DNA of 10,896 nt from a bacterium Ga0077546 (GTDB taxonomy: Bacteria > Cyanobacteriota > Vampirovibrionia > Obscuribacterales > Obscuribacteraceae). The notes beneath the pieces were generated by a model that was not told the origin of the DNA, made no database searches, and was given only the letters and a program-made list of their open reading frames with translations. The stretch is from the NCBI GenBank assembly GCA_001464165.1, contig LNEX01000304.1, positions 1 to 10,896 of the forward strand, read 5' to 3'. Below are positions 1 through 6,227 of the stretch, piece after piece. Numbering within the stretch: position 1 is the stretch's first letter; each line of letters starts with the position of its first letter. A program made the position numbers and the translations under genes.

Positions 1-295
1 TTCGTTCGTAGGGGCCGCCAAAGTTTGAAAACATTGGCTCGGTTTTTAGAAAGTCACCGTCACCATTGCTGTGATTAGGGTGCTTGTGCTGATTGAGGCC
101 TTTTGCCGGCTTGCTCATATCGTGCCCGGGCATTTTGCTCATATCGTGCCCAGGCATGGTGCTCATGTCATGGCTTACGGCTGGTTTGCTAGGCTCTTTG
201 CTAGGCTCTTTGCTAGGCTCTTTGCTAGGAATAGATGTACAGCCCGACAAGGTAATTAGCAGCCCGATGCAACAGGCTGAGAATAGATTGTTCAT
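1..295 (-). CDS. Met/His-rich repeat lipoprotein, 3' end cut by window
   Basis: Reading from the ATG at 295, the frame stays open to base 1, giving 98 complete codons and no stop, so the C-terminus is missing. Residues 1-19 are a lipoprotein signal: a short hydrophobic stretch ending in the lipobox LSGC with Cys19, so the mature protein should be lipid-anchored outside the cytoplasmic membrane. A PSKE linker (three copies plus PSK, about residues 23-37) follows, then HDMSTMPG, HDMSKMPG and HDMSK (42-62), then a His/Asn-rich stretch (about 67-76). The visible part ends with an FLKTEPMFSNFGGPYER stretch. Spaced Met and His residues of this kind are known from copper/silver resistance proteins such as CopA/CopB/PcoB, so soft-metal binding is inferred; the fold beyond the edge is unknown. 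No strong ribosome binding site is seen. The start overlaps the stop of the upstream small gene (ATGA), pointing to coupled translation. Confidence 0.8.
   Translation of the reverse strand, partial: MNNLFSACCIGLLITLSGCTSIPSKEPSKEPSKEPSKPAVSHDMSTMPGHDMSKMPGHDMSKPAKGLNQHKHPNHSNGDGDFLKTEPMFSNFGGPYER
110..172 (-). repeat. 24-base in-frame repeat coding HDMSxMPG
   Basis: Two full 24-base units and a 15-base partial unit read on the minus strand as HDMSTMPG, HDMSKMPG and HDMSK. Differences between units are mostly single bases (CAT/CAC, GAC/GAT, ACC/AAA, CCT/CCC). The unit keeps reading frame and amino-acid pattern, so it is a coding repeat and likely a ligand-bearing segment of the lipoprotein. 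Confidence 0.85.
185..230. repeat. 12-base tandem repeat (PSKE linker)
   Basis: The plus-strand unit TTTGCTAGGCTC occurs three times in identical copies (185-196, 197-208, 209-220), and a fourth starts at 221 and matches for nine bases. On the minus strand it codes the PSKE linker directly after the lipoprotein cysteine. Identical copies suggest a recent or slippage-prone expansion. There are no spacers, so it is not a CRISPR array. Confidence 0.9.
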
Positions 296-441
296 ATGAT
301 TAGCCAGCCTAGAAAGAAAAGGCCAGCTATAACGGCCAGTGGAACTACGACGTAAGCGAGCATTGTAGGCGGCTGGCGATAAGGCTGGCGATAAAGTTGA
401 CGTTTAGTCTGCTTGTTTGTTTTTGCTGTTGTTGGTGTCAT
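292..441 (-). CDS. small single-span membrane protein, 49 aa
   Basis: ATG at 441 to TGA at 292-294 encodes 49 residues. The N-terminal half is hydrophilic and basic (MTPTTAKTNKQTKRQLYRQP, then a second YRQP), and residues 27-49 form one hydrophobic span (MLAYVVVPLAVIAGLFFLGWLII). The basic N-terminus suggests it stays in the cytoplasm with the span inserted in the inner membrane. The stop overlaps the lipoprotein start as ATGA, so the two proteins are probably made together and may work together. I do not recognise a family. Support is the open frame, clean topology, the overlap, and frame-preserving 12-base repeats; there is no strong Shine-Dalgarno. An accessory to the presumed metal-binding lipoprotein is an inference from position only. 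Confidence 0.65.
   Translation of the reverse strand: MTPTTAKTNKQTKRQLYRQPYRQPPTMLAYVVVPLAVIAGLFFLGWLII
371..394. repeat. 12-base tandem duplication (YRQP)
   Basis: GGCTGGCGATAA occurs twice head to tail (371-382, 383-394). It encodes the doubled YRQP of the 49-residue membrane protein on the minus strand. Its length equals that of the linker repeat in the next gene, although the sequence is different. Confidence 0.85.
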
Positions 442-459
442 GTTGAACTCTATAGTTAG

Positions 460-488
460 CTTGGTGCCAGGCTAGGCCGAGCACCAAG
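460..488. other. 8-bp perfect inverted repeat in intergenic gap
   Basis: CTTGGTGC (460-467) and GCACCAAG (481-488) are exact reverse complements separated by 13 bases. The hairpin lies between the unknown 168-aa gene and the small membrane protein gene, 18 bases upstream of the latter's start. No T-run follows on either strand, so a standard intrinsic terminator is doubtful. It could be an operator or an mRNA structure near the start of the small gene. Confidence 0.4.
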
Positions 489-574
489 ACAAAGTTATGA
501 GGCTTCAGTCAACTACGCGGTCGATTGCTCTAATGACATCGGTAGTTGTCTTAAGAACTTGATTTTCTTCTATT

Positions 575-1081
575 TCAGAAGTCGAAATCCCAGTATTGCA
601 GGCAGTTTTGCCAGTACGGAAAGTTTTGCATTAGCCAGGCTTTGGCTAAGTTTTCGACGCGATCATGAGCTACTTGGTCGTGGTATTGATTGGGATGGCT
701 CTCGCACAGCTCGTGTCTCAATGGTACCCAGGGAGTGAAGTGCAGAGCATCAGTGCCGTCCATGACCACAACACGCAGCTCTCTGTTGTTGTGGGCCACT
801 TCAAAGACCGTAGTAAAACGACGACGTAACCCAACAAAGGCTCGGGTGCCGCAGTAGTCGGTGCAGATGTAGATATCGGCACGATTGCGGCCATTGCTGT
901 CGGTCAGTTCTTGCCAGTGCGGATGACCGGTTTGTTTTACCTGCCAACCTTCAGGCAAGTTAACTTCGCAAGTGTATTTGTTAGCAGGGCCAACTCTTTC
1001 GATTCCCCAGGTAGCTAAGTCGCTCCAGGTGGCAAATCTGATTTCGTTTGGCAGTCTTGCTAAGTTAGTAAAGTTTTTCAT
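575..1081 (-). CDS. hypothetical Trp-rich protein, 168 aa
   Basis: I do not recognise this protein. The start chosen is the ATG at 1081 (MKNFTNLARL...), because AGAGAGAA lies just upstream at ribosome-binding distance. A longer frame from 1168 adds 29 residues of poor quality with no binding site. The protein is soluble-looking, without signal peptide or membrane span. It is rich in Trp (W19, W25, W47, W56, W118, W149, W157, W164), with a CTDYC pair (73-77) and a basic GLRRR stretch (84-88). Residues 69-120 alternate like beta strands (ADIYI, AFVGL, TVFEVAH, ELRVVVM), and the C-terminus is probably helical then aromatic (ending WDFDF). No neighbour explains it; the genes on both sides are separated by gaps of over 130 bases. 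Confidence 0.7.
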   Translation of the reverse strand: MKNFTNLARLPNEIRFATWSDLATWGIERVGPANKYTCEVNLPEGWQVKQTGHPHWQELTDSNGRNRADIYICTDYCGTRAFVGLRRRFTTVFEVAHNNRELRVVVMDGTDALHFTPWVPLRHELCESHPNQYHDQVAHDRVENLAKAWLMQNFPYWQNCLQYWDFDF

Positions 1082-1408
1082 GTTTTGTTCTCTCTTGATT
1101 GAATGAAGATTGGAATTTTCATGCCAGCAATCCCTAGCTGCCATAAAGGGACAGTTATGCCACCACATCCAGTGATTGCAGTACAGCAGTCTCTATCTAG
1201 ATCGCTTGAAACTAGTTCAAATCTCCACGGCAGATGCGTGGAGATAGCAAGTGAAGATAGAGCTATTGGTTGTTTTTACGGTGTAAAAGCTTGCTCAAAT
1301 AGAAGAAGATGTAAAGTGGATATATCTGAACCTAACATCCTCTCCTGTGGTACAGAAAGAGAAACTATTACTAATTTACTTACTCCCAGCATATTGGTGT
1401 GTATCCAG
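1082..1408. other. intergenic region with one hairpin
   Basis: This 327-base stretch between the unknown 168-aa gene and the patatin gene holds no convincing coding frame. The plus-strand frame crossing it has no ribosome binding site and no recognisable protein. It contains the strong inverted repeat at 1221-1245 and, on the minus strand, should carry the promoter of the 168-aa gene, but I find no good -35/-10 pair. Confidence 0.5.
1221..1245 (-). terminator. 9-bp perfect hairpin, possible terminator
   Basis: ATCTCCACG (1221-1229) and CGTGGAGAT (1237-1245) pair perfectly around a 7-base loop. Read on the minus strand it is followed by TTTGAACTAGTTTC, which is T-rich but interrupted. It lies about 160 bases beyond the patatin stop, so it may end the SDR-patatin transcript. 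The missing clean T-run and the distance keep confidence low; a regulatory palindrome is the alternative. Confidence 0.4.
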
Positions 1409-2548
1409 CTAGCGAGCAGTAGACGATCCGACCAAAGTCGGTGAGACACTTGCCGCTGCTGTTGAGTGGCTGAGTTTGTCTTCGGCAAATTTGAGATCGA
1501 CAAACAGGTTATCGAGCTCAAGTGGCAGCGAATCTTTGAAGTAATGTCGATTTCTACCGGCCAGCAGCAACAGGGCTTTAACTCCGCGGTTGCGCGCTTG
1601 AGTAAGGGCTTCGTTACTCAAGAGACCATGTTTTTCGAGTGCCTCTACAGCCGACATGTAGCCAGACATAATCATTTGCCACTTTTCTCTGCGGGTCATA
1701 CTAAATTTGAAAGAGCCATAGAGTGGAGCCGGTGGGCTGATGACGATGCGATCATGATTGTCGGCTAAGGTAATGCCGTCCATTCTTAGGCTTTCGCGAT
1801 CGTGGCTGATGATGCCATAGACTTTGTCGATCAGCTGATGCAGGGTGCTTTTGTCTTCTCCCACATTGACTACGACTAAGTATGAGTTCTCCATGGCAAA
1901 GAGTGATTGCGGCACTGAAATGGGGCAGCGACCTTCGGGGCCGAGGCCGCCGTCAATGAGCAGGTGTTCTTCACCGCTGTCACTTTTCCAGGCCACTGGG
2001 TCAAGCAAGATTGGCACTGCACAAGTAGCTCGCACGGCCATGCCAATTGGTATAGGTTTTGCTGCCACTTTCAGCAGTGTTCCGTCTTGCTGTTCATGCC
2101 AGACACCGTCTTTTGTAAAGATCACTTTGGCCTGGTGCGAAAGTGCTACGGTGCAAAAGAGATTGGGCCAATCTTTGATGCGATCGTCGAAGTATTGGCC
2201 CATCAGTGTGGCGTCGAGTGCGCCTTCCAAAGGTGGGGGATCCACAGCCTTTGGCTCACGTAGAGCCTGGGTGAGGAATTTAACAAGAGAGACTCGCCGA
2301 GCCACTAGTTGGTTGAAGTCGGTGTCTAATACTTGTGCCAGTAGGTGGGTGACATCTGCATTAGCGCTGATCAAATCCGCTGGAATTGAGCCTCCGCTCA
2401 CCCCTGTAATCGAGCGAAAACGGCGGAAATTGGCTTGGGCTAAGACCAGTAAAACTCCGGTGCCAAATAGAATGGATCTGGAGCCGCCGGTGCCGATGAG
2501 AAGATTGATGTCTTGGCTTTCAGGGCCTTTGTTTTCTTCTGAGTTCAT
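1409..2548 (-). CDS. patatin-like phospholipase
   Basis: This 379-residue protein of the patatin family is a serine lipid acyl hydrolase with a Ser-Asp dyad, predicted to release fatty acids from phospholipids or other lipids. Visible landmarks are the glycine-rich oxyanion-hole segment GTGGSRSILFGTG (19-31), the nucleophile elbow GVSGG with Ser51, the AVRATCAVPILLDPV segment (171-185) typical of the family, and DGG with Asp199. Both catalytic residues are present, so activity is expected. There is no signal peptide or membrane span, so it should be cytoplasmic unless secreted by a specialised route. The last 20 residues are Ser/Ala-rich and probably disordered. AGGAGA upstream sets the start at 2548. 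The ATG overlaps the SDR stop (ATGA), so it is the second gene of a coupled pair. Substrate cannot be told from sequence. Confidence 0.9.
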   Translation of the reverse strand: MNSEENKGPESQDINLLIGTGGSRSILFGTGVLLVLAQANFRRFRSITGVSGGSIPADLISANADVTHLLAQVLDTDFNQLVARRVSLVKFLTQALREPKAVDPPPLEGALDATLMGQYFDDRIKDWPNLFCTVALSHQAKVIFTKDGVWHEQQDGTLLKVAAKPIPIGMAVRATCAVPILLDPVAWKSDSGEEHLLIDGGLGPEGRCPISVPQSLFAMENSYLVVVNVGEDKSTLHQLIDKVYGIISHDRESLRMDGITLADNHDRIVISPPAPLYGSFKFSMTRREKWQMIMSGYMSAVEALEKHGLLSNEALTQARNRGVKALLLLAGRNRHYFKDSLPLELDNLFVDLKFAEDKLSHSTAAASVSPTLVGSSTAR

Positions 2549-3540
2549 GGAATTTCTCCTGGAGTCGCTACTACTGTGGTGTTAGTTTCAGGCTTTCCCT
2601 TTGATACCCCGGGAATTACTTTGGGTACTTTGCCAATGAAGAAGTCGGTGATTAGTGGCCGACTGGGGTCCATCGCGTAAGAGCTGAGGTCTACTTTGCC
2701 GGCTACTTGTACAGCTTTGATAGTGGCCATGTCGTTGAGTGGGTGCAGTGCATACATAGCTGGGTCGCTTATGCCAGCGGCTTGCATGGTTACGACTACC
2801 GAGTCAGTGTAGAAGTTGCCGCTGGTTGAGCGTGCTGGTTGACTGAAAATCCATTGCGCTGCTTTAGCTACAATTTCAGGTTTGCGTGAGTGAGCAACTG
2901 TGGTGGCACCACCAAGTTTGTTGCGTACAGCAGCTGTATCAACAGTGGTTTCTGGCCAGAGTGAGTTGACAGCGATGCCATCTTGGCGAAACTCATCAGC
3001 GAAGCCCATGGTCAGCATGCTCATTGCATATTTAGTCAAGGTGTAAGTAAACTGGAACCATTCTGGATCCAGGTTTAGTGGTGGTGAGATGTTTAGAATG
3101 TGCGGATTTGAGCTCTTTCTCAAATAGGGCAAGGCATATTTGATTACCATGAATGGCCCTCTGGTGTTGACCGCATGCATGAGGTCAAACAGTTTCATCT
3201 CAGTTGACTCAATGCCGGTGAGGCTAAGCACTCCAGCATTATTGATGACGATGTCTATTCCACCGAAAGTTTCGACGGTTTTGGTAATAGCAGCTTTTAC
3301 TTGTGCTTCATCACGCACGTCGACTTGAAGAGCAAGAGATTCACCACCAGCTGCGATCACTTCGGCTGCTGCGGTGAAGATAGTGCCTGATACTTCAGTG
3401 CGTTCCTCTACAGTTTTGCCTGTAATTACTATTTTGCAGCCATGTTTTGCTAATTCAAGGGCAATGGCAAGACCGATGCCGCGTGAGGCACCATTGATAA
3501 ATACTACTTTGCCTTTCAGGCTTGTTTCGTTAGTTTCCAT
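2545..3540 (-). CDS. short-chain dehydrogenase/reductase, HSDL2-like
   Basis: This is a 331-residue classical SDR oxidoreductase using NAD(P). Seen are the dinucleotide motif NGASRGIG (16-23), Asp74 in LQVDVRD contacting the cofactor adenine, NNAG (100-103), the catalytic serine position in ILNISPP (Ser152) and YTLTK with Tyr166 and Lys170. The segment around NISPPLNLDPEW and YTLTKYAMSMLTMGFADE resembles the HSDL2 branch known from peroxisomal/mitochondrial lipid metabolism. The SCP2 sterol-carrier domain of animal HSDL2 is absent; instead there is a C-terminal tail of about 40 residues rich in Pro, Lys and Thr. GGACGGA lies at ribosome-binding distance before the ATG. The substrate is unknown; a lipid-derived alcohol or ketone is inferred from the family and the coupled patatin gene. 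Confidence 0.9.
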   Translation of the reverse strand: METNETSLKGKVVFINGASRGIGLAIALELAKHGCKIVITGKTVEERTEVSGTIFTAAAEVIAAGGESLALQVDVRDEAQVKAAITKTVETFGGIDIVINNAGVLSLTGIESTEMKLFDLMHAVNTRGPFMVIKYALPYLRKSSNPHILNISPPLNLDPEWFQFTYTLTKYAMSMLTMGFADEFRQDGIAVNSLWPETTVDTAAVRNKLGGATTVAHSRKPEIVAKAAQWIFSQPARSTSGNFYTDSVVVTMQAAGISDPAMYALHPLNDMATIKAVQVAGKVDLSSYAMDPSRPLITDFFIGKVPKVIPGVSKGKPETNTTVVATPGEIP

Positions 3541-3994
3541 TTTTTCCGTCCTAGCAGATTTTGCTGAGGTTAATGTAATGCCGTGTTGCCGGCGGTTGAG
3601 ACCGGTTGAAAGTCTCGTTGATTGGTGGTTTTCTTCCTTTGCGGTGCTTTAAGAATGCCTAGTGTTTCCTGAGCTCCGTGACTGGAGAACAAGAAGTAGT
3701 TATTTAGAGCCAAGCGATTGGTTTTAATTGACGCCCCTAGGCAAATGAGAAAGAAAACACTCTTCAATATGCCTAAAGCTAAGACTGATTGACAACTAGA
3801 GATTGGCTTAAATAGAGCTGTTTAGCTAATTACTCTCACATGTTGTGTGATTACAAATGACAGTGGTATTAGTGTCTCTATTGAGCGTGGTAAAGCGTCA
3901 CAACTAGAAGAAATGTGTGGACTTTTACCTTGTCGGGATGTGTTGGTAGTTACAAGAGTCTCTTAGACTTCTGTTTAAATCGGCCTGTTCGTCT
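3541..3994. other. intergenic region, no gene seen
   Basis: About 450 bases separate the SDR gene from the exported-protein gene. Short frames exist on both strands (for example a minus-strand 65-codon frame at 3570-3767), but none has a ribosome binding site or a protein-like composition. The stretch should contain the promoter of the SDR-patatin pair and the end of the upstream transcript. A small hairpin (AGTCT/AGACT, 3957-3969) sits 26 bases beyond the upstream stop but lacks a T-run. I see no convincing -35/-10 pair. Confidence 0.5.
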
Positions 3995-4744
3995 CTAGAA
4001 GCCCTTGCGATTAATGTCTTGCATCAGGCCATCGAGTGAACTGTTCTCATCTGATCCGCGCAGCACGTCTTTGTCATTAGAGGCACGCATGGCTCCTGCT
4101 GGTGCCTGAAAATCACTAGGAGGTAAGTTTACTTTGGTGATCTTTGTTGTTTGCAGCATGTATTGTTTGTTCTTGCCTTTGCGCTCTATTAGCAGTGAAA
4201 GCGGTAAGTCGCCCAAGGCGGGGAAATTATACTGCTGCCGGACGAAGGCAAGCACTTGTGGTGGGCAGGGCAGGTCTTTGGTCGTCAGCAGTTTGGCGTC
4301 AAAGAGTGTGTCTATGCCTTTCTCGACCTTCTCCGCTTTGGTCAACTTCTTCATTTTAAATGAGCGACACTGGAGGCCAAGAATGTTCTCTTTAGCGCCT
4401 TCAACAAAGGGAATGCGGGGAAAGGAAAAGCCCCAAAATATGATGGAAATACGGAGCATGTGGCCCTCGTATTTGTTCAATGGCGTTTCGAAAATTCTAT
4501 TGGTTTTGGCATTGTATATTTGTACTTTCCATTCTGGTGCGTGGGCCATAATGCTCACACCATTGGCCGGATTGGACCAGCGAAAGCCATCTTTTCCGAA
4601 TGAAAATATGGTTCCTGTTCCGTAGATCTGGCTGTCTTGTTCCAGGCGCAGGCAATCCATCGACTGGGCTGATGGTGCTGCCACAGCCATTAAGGACGCT
4701 GCTATTGCTAAGCTCAAAGTTGCTGTTCTGCAGTAATTGTTCAT
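3995..4744 (-). CDS. exported protein of unknown function
   Basis: This 249-residue protein begins with a Sec-type signal peptide: Arg6, a hydrophobic Ala/Leu core (8-23) and a plausible signal peptidase I site after Ser28 (AQS-M). The mature part has three cysteines (31, 125, 160) that could form a disulfide, and alternating strand-like segments. Near the C-terminus, MLQTTKITKVNLPPSDFQAP resembles the last strands of LolA/DUF4412-like exported proteins, where a similar Leu-Pro-x-Ser-x-Phe turn occurs. That is a fold-level hint only. The end is polar and likely disordered. It starts 37 bases after the second MocR stop with no clear ribosome binding site or promoter, so it may be the last gene of that operon or have its own weak promoter. 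Confidence 0.75.
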   Translation of the reverse strand: MNNYCRTATLSLAIAASLMAVAAPSAQSMDCLRLEQDSQIYGTGTIFSFGKDGFRWSNPANGVSIMAHAPEWKVQIYNAKTNRIFETPLNKYEGHMLRISIIFWGFSFPRIPFVEGAKENILGLQCRSFKMKKLTKAEKVEKGIDTLFDAKLLTTKDLPCPPQVLAFVRQQYNFPALGDLPLSLLIERKGKNKQYMLQTTKITKVNLPPSDFQAPAGAMRASNDKDVLRGSDENSSLDGLMQDINRKGF

Positions 4745-4781
4745 CGGTTGTAAGCACTTATAAGCTATTGGTATTTGTCAG

Positions 4782-6227
4782 CTATGCGTTTAAGGCGGCT
4801 GTAAACAGCTCTAGCCTCTGGGCAAGATCGCTTTCTTCTATGGCGGCAAAAGCGAGAATGAATTCAAGATCCCGTGCATCTCCTGCATAATAGCTGCGGG
4901 TGCTTGTCATTGGTAATTGACTGGAAGCAATTGCTTGCTCGATTTTGGCAGCCTCATAGTGATTGTTTAAGCGCACAAGCAAACTCAAACCGGCGCTTTC
5001 TGGTGCAATGTAGGCTGTGTCTAAGGCCTTCGCTAGAAGACTCAATAAATTTTGCCGGCGCACCGCATAGCGCGAGCGTTGCTTTCTGATTAGTTTTTCC
5101 AGATGTCCTTCGTTGATAAAATCGGCAAGGGCCGCCTGCTCAACTAAAGAAACGTCTCTTTCTACAAGGCCTTTAGCTGCTGTGAGCGGTTCAACCAGGG
5201 GGTCAGGAACTACCATGAAACCTATTCTAGACACTGGTGCCATGGCATTCCACAAACAGGAAAGATAGATTGTTCGGTCGTTGGTATCCATGCCCTGTAG
5301 TGATGGAAGCGGGCGACCGTCATAGCGAAACTCGCTGTCATAGTCGTCTTCGATAATATAGGCTTGATTTTTAGCGGCATATTCTAAAAGTTGCTTGCGC
5401 CTATTCATTGACATCACTGCCCCGGTTGGAGCTTGGTGTGATGGTGTGACGTAAATCAAGCGTGGAGCTGTTTTAAGCTCATGCAACTGTTCTACAATCA
5501 GGCCTTGGTTATCTACACCAATTTGAGCTATTTGGGCACCGTTGGCTAAAAATTGTTCTCTTGCTGCAGAGAAGCCAGGCTCTTCCATGGCTACTAGATC
5601 GCCGTCATTGAGAAGCAATCGAGCGAGCAAGTCGAGGCGTAAATTGCGTGATGCAAAAGTAATCAGACGATCTTGACTGACCTTTACAGCGCGCGCCCTA
5701 GTCAGATATGAGGCGTAGGCTTCGCGCAGAGGCTGATAACCAAAGGGTTCTGGTACATATTGTGATTCTTCTTTTGAGGCCGCATGGCAGTGTCTAACTA
5801 GAAGCTCACGCCAAGTGCTCAGTGGCAATTCGCGCAAGAGGGGGCCGACATAGGCAGTCTTGGCAGTAACTAAGCCAGCGTCAAATCGTTCTTTTAGTCT
5901 ATTGCCAAATTGAGATAGATGAACGGTTTTGTGCACTTTGTCGCGAGGAGGTAGCTCTTCTGACTGGCCGGGAAGGTGTGGACATACGCGTGTGCCTGAG
6001 CCCATCTCGGTGACAACATAACCTTGAGCCGAAAGTTCATCAATTGCTCTGGCGGCTGTCGAGCGTGAGATGTCTAAGGCTTTAGCAATGTCACGCACGG
6101 AGGGCAGAATTACCCCTGGGCTGACTAGTTTTTCAATGATCGCTTCTTTCAGTGCTTCGGCAACTTGTCTTGATGCCGGAACGCCTGAGGTTGGGTCTAG
6201 AGCTAAATCTAGTCTATCAATTAGCAT
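4782..6227 (-). CDS. MocR-type regulator lacking the PLP lysine
   Basis: This 481-residue protein has MocR/PdxR architecture: an N-terminal GntR winged helix (about 14-80, with LPSVRDIAKALDISRSTAAR as the helix-turn-helix) and a fold-type I aminotransferase-like domain (about 125-481). Landmarks are YVTPSHQAPTG (259-269), EDDYDSEFRYDGRPLPSL (293-310) and the Arg (334) seven residues after the lysine position. In the family this segment reads like YxGTFSKSLxPxxRxG, with K forming the Schiff base to pyridoxal phosphate. Here it reads YLSCLWNAMAPVSRIG, with Asn327 (AAT, 5247-5249) in place of Lys. It cannot hold PLP covalently, so it may bind PLP loosely, bind another ligand, or act as a partner of the adjacent MocR. 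Its start overlaps the upstream MocR end by 11 bases; no strong ribosome binding site is seen, suggesting coupled translation. Confidence 0.88.
   Translation of the reverse strand: MLIDRLDLALDPTSGVPASRQVAEALKEAIIEKLVSPGVILPSVRDIAKALDISRSTAARAIDELSAQGYVVTEMGSGTRVCPHLPGQSEELPPRDKVHKTVHLSQFGNRLKERFDAGLVTAKTAYVGPLLRELPLSTWRELLVRHCHAASKEESQYVPEPFGYQPLREAYASYLTRARAVKVSQDRLITFASRNLRLDLLARLLLNDGDLVAMEEPGFSAAREQFLANGAQIAQIGVDNQGLIVEQLHELKTAPRLIYVTPSHQAPTGAVMSMNRRKQLLEYAAKNQAYIIEDDYDSEFRYDGRPLPSLQGMDTNDRTIYLSCLWNAMAPVSRIGFMVVPDPLVEPLTAAKGLVERDVSLVEQAALADFINEGHLEKLIRKQRSRYAVRRQNLLSLLAKALDTAYIAPESAGLSLLVRLNNHYEAAKIEQAIASSQLPMTSTRSYYAGDARDLEFILAFAAIEESDLAQRLELFTAALNA

Noticed and set aside
185..230. Short direct repeats considered as a CRISPR array or satellite
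   Set aside because: The units are contiguous without spacers and encode an in-frame PSKE linker.
71..299. Two overlapping plus-strand frames with GSLL/RLFA repeats
   Set aside because: They are antisense readings of the 12-base linker repeat in the minus-strand lipoprotein gene, which has a signal peptide and lipobox and is far more protein-like.
1082..1168. N-terminal extension of the 168-aa unknown protein
   Set aside because: No ribosome binding site at 1168, while AGAGAGAA precedes the ATG at 1081; the extra residues look like translated leader.
1103..1444. Plus-strand frame of 113 codons across the intergenic region
   Set aside because: No ribosome binding site, no recognisable composition, and it runs through the hairpin at 1221-1245 and into the patatin gene.
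1845..2585. Long plus-strand frame of 246 codons
   Set aside because: Fully antisense to the patatin gene, whose catalytic motifs and ribosome binding site are clear.
3570..3767. Minus-strand frame of 65 codons with a hydrophobic start
   Set aside because: No ribosome binding site and low-quality polar remainder; lies in the likely promoter region of the SDR gene.
3784..3830. TTGACA at about 3788 as a plus-strand promoter
   Set aside because: No -10 box at proper spacing and no gene downstream on the plus strand.
4134..4625. Plus-strand frame of 163 codons
   Set aside because: Antisense to the exported-protein gene, which has a clear signal peptide.
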